A DNA stretch of 64,000 nucleotides, taken from NCBI RefSeq assembly GCF_900199705.1, contig NZ_LT904908.1, forward strand, positions 1,313,243 to 1,377,242, written 5' to 3'. The translations under genes and the position numbers were made by a program. Origin of the DNA: Collinsella provencensis (GTDB lineage: Bacteria; Actinomycetota; Coriobacteriia; Coriobacteriales; Coriobacteriaceae). Position 1 is the stretch's first letter. Each line of letters starts with the position of its first letter. The notes beneath the pieces were generated by a model. The model ran no database searches and was not told the DNA's origin. It was given only the letters and a program-made list of their open reading frames with translations. Shown one piece after another: positions 17,225 to 25,919 of this stretch.

Positions 17225-17256
17225 TACGACTCCGTTGATATTCTGACGGAGTCGTA
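17225..17256. promoter_or_regulatory. Perfect 11-bp inverted repeat before the lipase gene
   Basis: TACGACTCCGT-N10-ACGGAGTCGTA, ending 5 nt before the TAAGGAGGTG ribosome site. It could be an operator or a leader hairpin. The 13-mer GTACGACTCCGTT of its left arm recurs once at 888-900, upstream of hsp20. Confidence 0.6.
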
Positions 17257-17277
17257 TCTGTAAGGAGGTGGCGCATC

Positions 17278-18651
17278 GTGGAGCAAGAGCATGTGAGCCC
17301 CAAAGAGGTGCGCCGTCTCGTTGCACGCATTTTGCTTGCCGGCGCACTCGCTTCGTGTGCCGTCGGCCTGATGGCGCTCGCTTTTCGCCATGTGCAAAAG
17401 ACCGCGGCTGGGGTTGAGGGCGTCGCGTCGAGCACGGAGACCCCCGCCATCGCTTCGGATGGTTCTGCGGTCGATGCGTCGGCGGCGGATGACCCCGCCC
17501 ATCGAACCGTTGAAATTGCGTATACCAGCTTGGATATTCCCGCAGATGGCGAGGCTCACTCGCAGGTCACATGGGATGACGCATGGTTTTCTGCCGATGA
17601 AACCGTGTATAACCAGGAGCTTGCCCGCACCGCCGCAGTGCTTTCCGCGCTCGCGTATTCAGAGTCCGGGTATTACAAGACGGATGTCGATCAGCCCGCC
17701 TATATGGAGCAGGCGCTCGAAAAGCTCGGGTTCTCCGATATTTCAACTGAGTCGTATCGGTATCGGAGTGAGGTCGTGGACGAGGTCCTCAACTTGGTGA
17801 CTAACGACAGCGATACCGTTGCCTACACCATTGCGCGGCGCCACCTTGTGACAGATGACGGCACCAAGCGCGATCTCATATTGGTCAGCGCTCGTGGGAG
17901 CTACGGGTCGGAGTGGCTGAGCAATCTCGATTTGTCGGATGCCAGTTCAAGCGACCATGGTGGCTACGTGCGTGCCGCGCGGGAAATCGATGAGGAAATC
18001 GCCGCGTGGACGGCAGAGTCGCGTCGCGCAGGTGCAGAGGTTTCTGTGTTGATGGTAGGTCACAGCCGCGGTGGCGCTGTGGTCAATTTGGCTACAGCGG
18101 GCATTGACAATGTTCGCGCCGATACGCCTTCCGACGAGATATCTTCCGAGCTTTCCCAGGTAGATTGCGTGTATACCTATACGTTTGCCTCCCCGCGCAC
18201 CACGCTCAACGCGGAAGTGCACGCCGAGCGCTATGCGAACATCTTCAACATCGTGAATCCGTCGGACATCATGCCGTTTTTGCCGCTTGAGGAGTGGGGT
18301 TACCAGCGCTATGGAACAACCCTGCTGCTTCCCGGGGTGGGGGATGAGGGATTCGACGAGCGCTACGCCGCAATGCAGGACGTCTATGAGCAGATAACAA
18401 GCGTTGCCTGCGCCGCTGATCCCACCGACAAACATACGGTTGAAGCGGTTATCGACTCGCTGTCGATGGAAGTTGGATCCATCGAGCAACTTGTCACACC
18501 CAAGGGAGCAGTGGCGACCTTCTTTGCGGTTTCGGCACATGTGGACCCGGTGCGCATTCTGTACAGCCACTATCCCACCACGTACATCGCGTGGATGAAC
18601 ACCTTGGACGGCAGCGAACTCACAGCGGAGCAGCCAACGATTATTTATTAG
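17278..18651 (+). CDS. Lipase, class 3 (alpha/beta hydrolase)
   Basis: A 457-residue serine hydrolase of the class 3 lipase type. The nucleophile elbow is GHSRGG with Ser263; the segment TYTFASPRTTLNAEVH after it and NIVNPSDIMPFLPL hold the likely acid region, as in fungal-type lipases. One hydrophobic helix near residues 17-38 (ARILLAGALASCAVGLMALAF) would anchor it or act as an uncleaved signal, placing the enzyme outside the cell. GTG 17278 is chosen for the strong AAGGAGGTG 8 nt upstream. It stands alone, behind a perfect inverted repeat. The acyl substrate is unknown. Confidence 0.82.
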   Translation: MEQEHVSPKEVRRLVARILLAGALASCAVGLMALAFRHVQKTAAGVEGVASSTETPAIASDGSAVDASAADDPAHRTVEIAYTSLDIPADGEAHSQVTWDDAWFSADETVYNQELARTAAVLSALAYSESGYYKTDVDQPAYMEQALEKLGFSDISTESYRYRSEVVDEVLNLVTNDSDTVAYTIARRHLVTDDGTKRDLILVSARGSYGSEWLSNLDLSDASSSDHGGYVRAAREIDEEIAAWTAESRRAGAEVSVLMVGHSRGGAVVNLATAGIDNVRADTPSDEISSELSQVDCVYTYTFASPRTTLNAEVHAERYANIFNIVNPSDIMPFLPLEEWGYQRYGTTLLLPGVGDEGFDERYAAMQDVYEQITSVACAADPTDKHTVEAVIDSLSMEVGSIEQLVTPKGAVATFFAVSAHVDPVRILYSHYPTTYIAWMNTLDGSELTAEQPTIIY

Positions 18652-18872
18652 ATTTAAAAGGTTGGCAGGGCATCTTGTGATGGAAACAATAATCCCGTTG
18701 GTTTGAACAACTGAAGGCCTTTCGATTTGAGCGGATTGAAAGCGATGCATCCTGAGCATCTGACAGCTTTTTACAGTTAGTCAACTAGGTTTCTATTTTG
18801 TGCCAACGGGTTTTATCGCCACCGTCTGCGTTATAACAGGAGGGTACGGTACCAGAGGAAAGGACCATCACA

Positions 18873-19844
18873 ATGGGAGTTAATCGTATCGGCATCATCG
18901 GGTTGGGTCACGTGGGTGCACATGTGGCAAACAGCCTAATGCTCCAGGGCATCGCAGACGAGCTGTATCTTGCTGACATCTGCTCCGGTGAAGAGGACAA
19001 CAGCGCCAAGCTCACGAGCGAGGTCCAAGATCTCAACGACTCGCTGGCCTTCTGCCCGCACAACGTCAAAATCGTATCCTGCGGCGAGGATTACGCGCGT
19101 CTTGCCTGCTGCGACGTCATCGTCAACGCCGCCGGCAAAGTGGCCCTTGCCGCCGGCAATCGCGATGGCGAGCTGTTCTACACCACCAATACCGCCAAGC
19201 GCTTCATCACGCCCGTCACCGAGGCAGGTTTCCAGGGCATTTGGGTGACCATCGCCAATCCCTGCGATGTGGTGGCAACCGAGATTTGGAAGATCTCCGG
19301 CATCGATCCGCGCCGCGTTATCGGTTCCGGTACCGCGCTCGATTCCAGCCGCTTCAAGTACATCCTGTCCGATGCCACCGGTATTGACCAGCATTCCATC
19401 TGCTCGTATGTGTTGGGCGAGCATGGCTTTAGCCAGTTCGCCGCGTGGAGCACGGTGAATTTCGGCGGCAAGCCCCTCGCCGAGCTCGAAAAAGAGCAGC
19501 CCGAGCGCTTCACCTTCGACTACGATGATTTTGAGGACAAGGCCCGCCACAACGGTTACGTTACCTACGCCGGAAAGCAGTGCACCGAGTATGCCGTGGC
19601 CAACGCGGCCGCCCGCCTGGTGCGTGCCGTCGTTTCCAACGAGCACGTCATCATCCCGTGCTCTACGCTCATGACCGGCCAGTATGGTGAGGAGGGCATC
19701 TTCGCCTCGCTGCCCTGCATCGTGGGTGCCAACGGAGTTGAAGAGGTCATCGAACTCGACCTCACGCCCGAGGAAGTCGAGAAGTTCCACGCTAGCTGCG
19801 CGCACATCCGCGAGAACGCCATCCGCGCCGGTGTGATCGAGTAG
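18873..19844 (+). CDS. L-2-hydroxyisocaproate / L-lactate dehydrogenase family
   Basis: NAD-dependent 2-hydroxyacid dehydrogenase of the LDH/MDH superfamily, 323 residues. The Rossmann motif is GLGHVGAHVANSL (from residue 10). The catalytic histidine lies in GEHGFSQFAAWSTV, which closely follows the L-2-hydroxyisocaproate dehydrogenase pattern GEHGNSQFVAWSTV rather than ordinary LDH. The substrate loop reads AGKVALAAGNRDGEL, lacking the usual LDH Q/R-x-PGETR pattern but retaining a possible Arg. This points to branched-chain 2-oxo acids as substrates, consistent with reductive amino-acid fermentation. ATG follows AGAGGAAAGG. The 221-nt upstream gap has no recognised operator. Convergent with the HAD gene. 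Confidence 0.82.
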   Translation: MGVNRIGIIGLGHVGAHVANSLMLQGIADELYLADICSGEEDNSAKLTSEVQDLNDSLAFCPHNVKIVSCGEDYARLACCDVIVNAAGKVALAAGNRDGELFYTTNTAKRFITPVTEAGFQGIWVTIANPCDVVATEIWKISGIDPRRVIGSGTALDSSRFKYILSDATGIDQHSICSYVLGEHGFSQFAAWSTVNFGGKPLAELEKEQPERFTFDYDDFEDKARHNGYVTYAGKQCTEYAVANAAARLVRAVVSNEHVIIPCSTLMTGQYGEEGIFASLPCIVGANGVEEVIELDLTPEEVEKFHASCAHIRENAIRAGVIE

Positions 19845-19883
19845 CCCTTCCTCCGTCCACGGCGGTCGTCGCAGTGGGCGGGC

Positions 19884-20711
19884 TTAGAACTCCTGCTCGC
19901 TCGCTTCAAATCTCGCCTCTAACCAGTGGGCAACGCCGTCTTCGTCGTTTGAGCCGATCACGGCGGTTGCCCGCTCCTTCAACTCGTCCACGGCGTTTTC
20001 CACCGCATAGCACTCGTCGGCGATGTCGAACATATCGAGATCGTTCTTGCCGTCGCCGAACACCACCAGCCTGTCGCAGCCCAACAGCTCCTTGAGGTGC
20101 AAGATGGCGTGGGATTTCGACGTCTTCTTGGGCATGAATTCGAGCCACTGCTCGTGCGAGTACACGTCCCTCTGGTACACGCAGTGGTAGCTGTTCCGAT
20201 ATTTCTCGTACAGCGGTTCGAGCTTTTGGGGCTCATCGATGCAGGTGATGTAAAAGATGTCGCCGCGTTTCAAATCGTCAAAGTTGGCGACCGCATGAGT
20301 CCGTATGTCGCCTTTTCGGCTGTTCAAAAACGTGGTCATGCCCGGTGTGCACGCATGGGGGATGAATGAGAACTTCTCTTTTCCGTCAATGTAGGCGTAC
20401 ACGATCGGATAGACTCCCGCGCTGTGCAGGTCGTCGAGCAAGTCGATCGCCGTTGCGTCGAAGTACCGTGCGGCGAGTATCTCTTCGGTGGCATTGTCGA
20501 AGATGAAAGCCCCGTTATACACGATGAGCGGGATGTGCGCGCAGATTCCCCCGGTCACCTTTTTCGCCGTGATGAGCGACCGCGCCGTGGCGTACGAGAA
20601 GAGCATTCCTCGCCTGGTCAGGAAGTTTATGACATCGTTCGTATATGACGAGGTGGTCTCGTCGCTTCGCAGCAGCGTGCCATCCAAGTCGGACACGTAC
20701 AGGGTTCTCAT
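19884..20711 (-). CDS. HAD-superfamily phosphatase, Cof/YidA-like
   Basis: A 275-residue HAD IIB hydrolase, probably a sugar-phosphate phosphatase. Motif I DLDGTLL is at residues 9-15 with the nucleophilic Asp9, a threonine in SYATARS forms motif II, a lysine-containing motif III lies in KTSKSHAILHLKELLG, and motif IV is FGDGKNDLDMF. The C2-type cap lies between residues 85 and 190. The start is supported by AAGGAGGCCAGG directly upstream. The gene is 76 nt downstream of the methyltransferase on the same strand and may be co-transcribed with it. Confidence 0.9.
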   Translation of the reverse strand: MRTLYVSDLDGTLLRSDETTSSYTNDVINFLTRRGMLFSYATARSLITAKKVTGGICAHIPLIVYNGAFIFDNATEEILAARYFDATAIDLLDDLHSAGVYPIVYAYIDGKEKFSFIPHACTPGMTTFLNSRKGDIRTHAVANFDDLKRGDIFYITCIDEPQKLEPLYEKYRNSYHCVYQRDVYSHEQWLEFMPKKTSKSHAILHLKELLGCDRLVVFGDGKNDLDMFDIADECYAVENAVDELKERATAVIGSNDEDGVAHWLEARFEASEQEF

Positions 20712-20787
20712 CCTGGCCTCCTTGCTTGCTTCTCGCGCTCTACCCGCTCGCTGTCATGCTATTTCCAACGCGGTGTCGTCCCGGCAT

Positions 20788-22092
20788 CTACGACCGCTCC
20801 AGCACGGTGACCGTCTCCACATGAGTGGTATGCGGGAACATGTCCACGGGGGCGATGCGCAAGAGCCGGTAGCCGGCGCGTCCCAGAAGCTCGAGGTCGC
20901 GTACCTGCGTGGTGGGGTTGCAACTGATGTAGACGATGCGCCGCGGCGCGAGGGCGCCCGCCGCCGTGAGGAACTCGGGTGTGGAGCCGGCGCGCGGCGG
21001 GTCCATGATCAGCACATCGACCTTGGCACCTTCCGCCGCCCGCGCTTTCATGTAGGCCGTTGCGTCCTGCGCGACAAAGCGCGCCGGCACGGGGGCGTCT
21101 TCGCCCAGCCCGTTGATCTTCGCATTGCGCCGCGCATCGCGCACGCCCTCCACGTTGCGCTCCACACCGATGAGCTGCACATTGTTGCCCTGTGCGTGCA
21201 ATGCATCGGCGGCGCAAAGGCCGATGGTGCCGCTGCCGCAATAGGTGTCGAGCAGCACGTCACCCTCATGGGCGTCCATACCGTCGATGGCCAGTTGGTA
21301 GAGCACCTCGGTCTGCTGGGGATTGACCTGGTAAAAGGAGGTGGGGGAGATCTCAAACGTGCAGCCGAGCAGCATATCGGTCATGCGCGGCTCGCCGTAC
21401 AGCAACCTCGTCTCCCCGCCCAAGATGGCGTTGGTTCGGCGCGGATTGATGTTCTGCGCGATTGTGACAAGCCGAGGTTCGTACGCATGCAGCACTTCGA
21501 TCAACTCGTCGAGGTGCGGCACCTCACGGCTGCGCGTAACGAGCGTGAGCATGAATTCATCGGTGCGCCAGCCCGCGCGCACCACGGCGTAGCGCATTTG
21601 GCCTGTGCCCCGATCTTCGTCATAGGCGGGAATGCCCAGGCGTTCGCAGGCGCGGGCGACCTCGTTGAGGAGCTCGCGTGTTCGGGGTGCCTCCACAGCG
21701 CAGGAGGGGCAGGGGACGATCTCGTGGGTGCCGCGAGCGAAGAAGCCGGATCGCACGTCGCCTTGCCTCTCGCCGCCGGGCGCGAACGGAGTTGCCGCCT
21801 TATACCGGAATGCGCGCGGCGCCGCGAGTGGGGCATCCGCCGTGGTAACGGGTCCGCTCTTGCGGCTCTCGCCCATGCCGAGCACGGGTTCGACGGTCAC
21901 GTCCCAACCAAAGCTCTCGATGAGCGGCCCGAACAGCTCGACCATCGCCGCGTGTTTGCGCGCGAGCTGCTTGCGGTAGGGGAGGCCCAGCCATTCGCAT
22001 CCGCCGCATGAGCGCATGATGGGGCAGGGGCCGTCCGAGCGGGCGCCCTTTGAAGGGTATTTGTGTTGATGATTCTTCGCGGACCGGGTCAT
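20788..22092 (-). CDS. 23S rRNA (uracil-5-)-methyltransferase, RumA/RlmD-like
   Basis: SAM-dependent enzyme placing a methyl group on C5 of a uridine in 23S rRNA or tRNA. The N-terminal iron-sulfur cluster cysteines are visible in CPIMRSCGGCEWLGLPYRKQ and later PCPSC. The SAM motif is DTYCGSGTIGLCAADAL, followed by VLIMDPPRAGSTPEF and the catalytic cysteine in YISCNPTTQVRDL. It lacks an obvious N-terminal TRAM domain, as in the shorter RlmCD-type enzymes. I take ATG 22092 as the start (434 residues); a TTG at 22125 is also open, and neither has a strong ribosome site. Target position not assignable. Confidence 0.9.
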   Translation of the reverse strand: MTRSAKNHQHKYPSKGARSDGPCPIMRSCGGCEWLGLPYRKQLARKHAAMVELFGPLIESFGWDVTVEPVLGMGESRKSGPVTTADAPLAAPRAFRYKAATPFAPGGERQGDVRSGFFARGTHEIVPCPSCAVEAPRTRELLNEVARACERLGIPAYDEDRGTGQMRYAVVRAGWRTDEFMLTLVTRSREVPHLDELIEVLHAYEPRLVTIAQNINPRRTNAILGGETRLLYGEPRMTDMLLGCTFEISPTSFYQVNPQQTEVLYQLAIDGMDAHEGDVLLDTYCGSGTIGLCAADALHAQGNNVQLIGVERNVEGVRDARRNAKINGLGEDAPVPARFVAQDATAYMKARAAEGAKVDVLIMDPPRAGSTPEFLTAAGALAPRRIVYISCNPTTQVRDLELLGRAGYRLLRIAPVDMFPHTTHVETVTVLERS

Positions 22093-22218
22093 TGCATTCC
22101 ATTCGCGTTGAGAATGTTTAGTCAATTTTATCAGGGTGCTTTTTTGTGAAGTATAGCCTGCGCGCTTTTGCTCGCGGTCTTCTGTTCTTAGAAGTAAGAA
22201 AGGGCATAGTAATAATCA

Positions 22219-22311
22219 CCAAAGCCAAAAGTATAATAACGCCAAATACGAAAATAAAATCGCACCAAAGTCAAAAGTAAAATGGCGCCAAACACGTAAG
22301 TACTGTACTAT
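22219..22311. repeat. Four 23-nt iterons upstream of the AAA ATPase gene
   Basis: CCAAA recurs at 22219, 22242, 22265 and 22289, spacings 23, 23 and 24 nt, inside similar AT-rich units (consensus CCAAA-n5-AAAAnTAAAATnnCG). Units 1 and 3 extend to a 34-nt direct repeat (22217-22250 and 22263-22296) with 29 identities. The array ends just before the start of the 22335 gene, so it overlaps its promoter. The region is much richer in A+T than its surroundings. Confidence 0.75.
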
Positions 22312-22334
22312 TAACAGGTGAAAGGTGGTGCAGA

Positions 22335-23609
22335 ATGAAGTATATACCACGTATCGCCGATATTGAGCTTAAGGAAAAACTGGAGCGGACAGGGGCTGTG
22401 CTCGTGCGTGGCCCGAAGTGGTGCGGTAAGACCTCAACATGTCAACAGATTGCCGCAAGCACGCTTGAAATGCGCGATCCAGATACATATGCGGCAAATA
22501 TGGAAGCTGCTGCTATTCGCCCGTCGCTGCTCTTGAGGGGCGATCGCCCCCGTCTTATTGATGAATGGCAGGTTGTTCCCGTGCTTTGGGATGCCGTAAT
22601 TCATGAAGTTGATATTGCCGGCGGCTTACCGGGGCAATTTATGCTTACGGGTTCTGCAAAACCTCTCGCTCTGAATAGCGATGATAAACCCATGCATACG
22701 GGAACGGGCAGGATCTCCCGGCTTGATATGGATGCAATGACGCTTGAGGAATCAGGAGCATCCACATGCGAGGTGTCTCTTTCTGCCCTTTTTAAGGAAT
22801 GCTCTCAAGTCGAGGGCGCATCATCTTGCACGGTGGAAGACTATGCGAAGTTGATTTGCGCTGGTGGATGGCCTGCTCCAATTGCGCGCGGAGCGCTCGA
22901 CTTGCATGTTGCTTCAGATTACATCTCCGCATTGTGTGAGGCCGATATTTCTGAGGCAGCTAATGTTAAGTTGGATCCCACACGCGCTCGTGCCCTTCTG
23001 CGATCTATTGCACGCAATAGTGCACAGAGCGCTTCGATTCAAACGCTTCTTGCCGATGTTAAAGATATCGGCGTGGGAATGAGCGAACCTACGTTGCGCG
23101 TTTACCTCAATGCGTTGCGAAGGCTATTCGTGATAACGGATATCCCGGCTTGGGCACCGTCTCTGCGGTCTCGCACCCCCTTGCGAAGCTCGGCGGTATG
23201 GCACTTGTGTGACCCATCTTTAGCTGCCGCTTCTCTTGAAACAAATCCAGAGGGACTGTTAAACGATTTGGTAACAATGGGATATTTATTTGAGACGCTT
23301 TGCGTGAGAGATTTGCGCGTTTATGCTCGACGGCTAGGGGGAACCATTGCGCATTATCGCGATAAATCTGGACTTGAGGCGGATGCAATTGTTCGGCTTG
23401 GAGATGGTCGCTGGGCAGGCATTGAAGTAAAGCTGGGGGGCAGTCAGCGTATTGACGAGGGTGCCAAGAACCTGCTCTTACTTGCAGAAAAGGTTGATGC
23501 AGAAAAGACCGGATCGCCAGAGTTCCTTATGGTGTTAACAGGCGGGCAGTTTGCCTATACACGACCAGATGGCGTTCATGTAGTTCCGCTGGGCTGCCTA
23601 TGTAGTTAG
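22335..23609 (+). CDS. AAA_14 / DUF4143 ATPase
   Basis: A 424-residue protein of the common AAA_14 plus DUF4143 pair. Walker A is GPKWCGKT (residues 26-33), a Walker B-like RLIDEWQVV follows near residue 75, and the DUF4143 region with a restriction-endonuclease-like fold lies in the C-terminal half (LGDGRWAGIEVKLGG, with E and K of a PD-(D/E)xK-like arrangement). Members are widespread and variable in gut bacteria; function unknown, possibly defence or toxin-antitoxin related. Its base composition is lower in GC than its neighbours, it stands alone, and its promoter carries four iterons, which together suggest transfer and self-regulation. ATG follows AGGTGAAAGGTGG. Confidence 0.88.
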   Translation: MKYIPRIADIELKEKLERTGAVLVRGPKWCGKTSTCQQIAASTLEMRDPDTYAANMEAAAIRPSLLLRGDRPRLIDEWQVVPVLWDAVIHEVDIAGGLPGQFMLTGSAKPLALNSDDKPMHTGTGRISRLDMDAMTLEESGASTCEVSLSALFKECSQVEGASSCTVEDYAKLICAGGWPAPIARGALDLHVASDYISALCEADISEAANVKLDPTRARALLRSIARNSAQSASIQTLLADVKDIGVGMSEPTLRVYLNALRRLFVITDIPAWAPSLRSRTPLRSSAVWHLCDPSLAAASLETNPEGLLNDLVTMGYLFETLCVRDLRVYARRLGGTIAHYRDKSGLEADAIVRLGDGRWAGIEVKLGGSQRIDEGAKNLLLLAEKVDAEKTGSPEFLMVLTGGQFAYTRPDGVHVVPLGCLCS

Positions 23610-23662
23610 TGCCGCTCTCTCATCTGGACTGTACAATTCGCACGCTTGCTCATGTGCATCTC

Positions 23663-24397
23663 CTACTTACTCGACTGCACCGAGTAGATGTAGTTGTCGG
23701 GGTTGATGATCTGGTGGTTGATATAGATGGGGTTGTCCGCGCTGTCGGCAACGACTTCCTCAACGAGCAGCAACGCGTCGCCCGGCTCGCAGTCGAGAAG
23801 TTCCGCCTGTTCATCAGTGGCATTCGTAATAAAAAAGCTGTCGGTGAAACTCGCCGCCACCGCACCGCGTTCCTCGCGGATAACCTTGAGAAGCGACACG
23901 TCGTTCAAATCCATATCGAGCAGGAAGTCAAAGGTGTCGGGCAGGTAGTCGATCTCCAAGATGCCGGGGACATCGTCGACGAGGCGCAGACGGTCGATGC
24001 GCACGACCTCGTGGCTGAAGTCGGTGACGTTCAGGCGCTCGAACAAGTCCTCTCCAACGGATTCCTTCGCAGCGCAAACAATACGCGTCGAAGGCTTTGC
24101 GTTCATGTTGAGACAGGTATCGGTGAAGCTGCCGTTGGCGAACACCGATTCGTGATAGACCTCTTGCTGGCGAACGAAGGTCCCCTTGCCCTGGCGTTTA
24201 ATCAGCACGCCTTCGTCCACGAGTGCGGCTAGTGCGGCGCGCACGGTCACGCGGCTCACTCCGAAAGCCCCGATGAGCTCGGTTTCGCTCGGCAGTTTGT
24301 CGCCCGGACGATAGGAGCCATCGGCAATGGCGGCGTGCAGGCGTTGCTTTACCTGGTCCTGCAGGGTGAGGGGTGCCATAGAAGAGCTGTCGCGCAT
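23663..24397 (-). CDS. GntR-family regulator, HutC subfamily (UTRA domain)
   Basis: A 244-residue ligand-responsive repressor. The winged helix spans about residues 8-75 (LQDQVKQRLHAAIADGSYRPGDKLPSE, then GVSRVTVRAALAALVDEG and RQGKGTFV), followed by a UTRA effector domain (about 95-240) containing EVVRIDRLRLVDDVPGILEIDYLP. UTRA proteins usually bind sugar phosphates or similar. ATG 24397 is chosen for AAGGAGACG upstream; the open frame extends further without a site. It is divergent from the BtpA/PTS operon, and the dyad at 24509-24544 between them is its likely operator. It would therefore sense a product of that pathway. Confidence 0.92.
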   Translation of the reverse strand: MRDSSSMAPLTLQDQVKQRLHAAIADGSYRPGDKLPSETELIGAFGVSRVTVRAALAALVDEGVLIKRQGKGTFVRQQEVYHESVFANGSFTDTCLNMNAKPSTRIVCAAKESVGEDLFERLNVTDFSHEVVRIDRLRLVDDVPGILEIDYLPDTFDFLLDMDLNDVSLLKVIREERGAVAASFTDSFFITNATDEQAELLDCEPGDALLLVEEVVADSADNPIYINHQIINPDNYIYSVQSSK

Positions 24398-24508
24398 ACG
24401 TGCGTCTCCTTGCGTGATGAAATTCGAGGGGTTCCGTGCCCATGTCCTAAGGATACCCCACAAGGGGGCTAAAACGCTCACGGCGGATTTTCTACCGTTT
24501 ACAGTTAT

Positions 24509-24544
24509 CTTATCTCAACTCATTTTAATACAAGTTAAGATAAG
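24509..24544. promoter_or_regulatory. Operator candidate between GntR regulator and PTS operon
   Basis: Inverted repeat CTTATCTCAACT / AGTTAAGATAAG, 12-nt arms with one mismatch and a 12-nt AT-rich spacer. It is centred in the 200-bp divergent region and probably overlaps a promoter. Confidence 0.65.
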
Positions 24545-24599
24545 TGCCGTAAGTTAGGCGGGCCGAAATGTTCAGCCCGAGACGGTAAGGGAGGACCAG

Positions 24600-25346
24600 A
24601 TGGAGACCAACGAGGGATTCCTTTCGATCTTCAAGGAGAAGAAGCCGATTCTGGCCATGCTGCATCTTGCAGGCGAGACCGACGGCACGATGATGGAGCG
24701 CCTCAAGCGCGAAGTTGACCTGTATGTCAACGGTGGCGTTGACGCTGTTATCGTCGAGAACTACTTCGGCACCTACAACAGCATGGTTCAGGCACTCGAG
24801 TACATCACGAGCCAGGACCTGCCCATTCCCTTCGGCATCAACTGCCTCAACATCGATCATATGGGCTTCGAGCTCGGCCGTCGTTACAACGCCGCGTTCG
24901 TGCAGCTCGACTCCGTTGTCGGCCACGTCAAGAAGCGCGACGAACCCGGCTTCCAGGCCTTCATGGATCTCGAGCGCTCCACGTTCAACGGCAAGGTTCT
25001 GGGCGGCGTTCGCTTCAAGTACCAGCCCGTTCTCTCCGAGAACACCGTTGAGGAGGATCTCGTCATCGCCAAGGACCGCTGTGACGCCGTCGTGGTGACC
25101 CAGGATGCCACCGGCCAGGAGACCTCCATGGGCAAGATCGAGCAGTTCCGCAACGGTCTCGGCGACTTCCCGCTGATCGTTGGCGCGGGCGTGACCCCCG
25201 AGAACGCTCACAAGAGCTTCGCCATCGCCGACGGCGCCATCGTGGGCAGCTACTTCAAGGACACCTACAAGGACACGGGCGACGTGTGCGCTGAGCACAT
25301 CGAGGCTCTGATGACCGCCGTGCGCAAGATCCGCGCCGAGCTCTAA
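24600..25346 (+). CDS. BtpA/SgcQ-family TIM-barrel protein
   Basis: A 248-residue protein of the BtpA family, which includes cyanobacterial BtpA and enterobacterial SgcQ found in PTS clusters. Recognisable stretches are KPILAMLHLAG, GGVDAVIVENYFG, GGVRFKYQPVLSE and the phosphate-binding style LIVGAGVTPENAH-GAIVGSYFK near the C-terminus, consistent with a TIM barrel binding a phosphorylated ligand. It opens an operon with PTS IIB-IIC-IID (15 nt to IIB), so it probably acts on the incoming sugar phosphate. The reaction is not known from family data. ATG follows GGGAGGACCAG. Confidence 0.88.
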   Translation: METNEGFLSIFKEKKPILAMLHLAGETDGTMMERLKREVDLYVNGGVDAVIVENYFGTYNSMVQALEYITSQDLPIPFGINCLNIDHMGFELGRRYNAAFVQLDSVVGHVKKRDEPGFQAFMDLERSTFNGKVLGGVRFKYQPVLSENTVEEDLVIAKDRCDAVVVTQDATGQETSMGKIEQFRNGLGDFPLIVGAGVTPENAHKSFAIADGAIVGSYFKDTYKDTGDVCAEHIEALMTAVRKIRAEL

Positions 25347-25361
25347 GGAAGGGAAGAACCG

Positions 25362-25844
25362 ATGATCACCGTTACCCGCATCGACCATCGTCTGCTGCAC
25401 GGCCAGGTGGCCTTCAGCTGGATCAAGTCCACGGGCTCCAACTGCATCCTCATCGCCAACGATGCCGTTGCCGCCGACAAGCTGCGCATGAGCGCTCTGC
25501 GCCTTGCCAAGCCCGAGGGCGTCAAGCTCGTCATCAAGAACGTTGAGGACTCCATCGCTGCCATCACCAGCGGTGTTACCGACAAGTACGAGCTCTTCGT
25601 CATCGTCGAGTCCATCGAGGACGCCTATCGCCTGGTTCAGGGCGTCAACGTCAACGGCAAGGTCATCCCCGAGATCGACCTCGGCGGCGTGAAGGTTGAG
25701 GAGGGCAAGCGCCAGATCTCCAAGGCCGTCTTCGTCTCCGACGCCGAGTGCGACCGCATCCGCGAGCTCGAGGCTGCCGGCGTGCATGTGTACGTCCAGA
25801 TGCTCCCCGACGAGAAGGCCGAGAACGCCCTCGATCTTCTGTAG
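25362..25844 (+). CDS. PTS mannose/fructose/sorbose-family EIIB
   Basis: Cytosolic EIIB that passes phosphate from EIIA to sugar entering through IIC/IID. The 160-residue product has the family N-terminus with the phospho-acceptor His13 in RIDHRLLHGQVAFSW. Length is typical. ATG follows AAGGAAGGG. No EIIA gene is present in this operon, so phosphate must come from an EIIA encoded elsewhere, perhaps the one at 55647. Confidence 0.94.
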   Translation: MITVTRIDHRLLHGQVAFSWIKSTGSNCILIANDAVAADKLRMSALRLAKPEGVKLVIKNVEDSIAAITSGVTDKYELFVIVESIEDAYRLVQGVNVNGKVIPEIDLGGVKVEEGKRQISKAVFVSDAECDRIRELEAAGVHVYVQMLPDEKAENALDLL

Positions 25845-25854
25845 GTTAAGAAGG

Positions 25855-25890
25855 GGTGTCGCGTGCGAAAGCGCGTGCGCGGCGCCTTTT
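25855..25890 (+). terminator. Intra-operon attenuator between IIB and IIC
   Basis: GGTGTCGCG (from 25855) can pair with CGCGGCGCC (ending 25886) through G-C and G-T pairs, followed by TTTT. It is likely a partial terminator or mRNA stabiliser that sets IIB above IIC/IID. Confidence 0.5.
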
Positions 25891-25919
25891 GTGTTCATAC
25901 ATACGTGAGGAGAACACCT

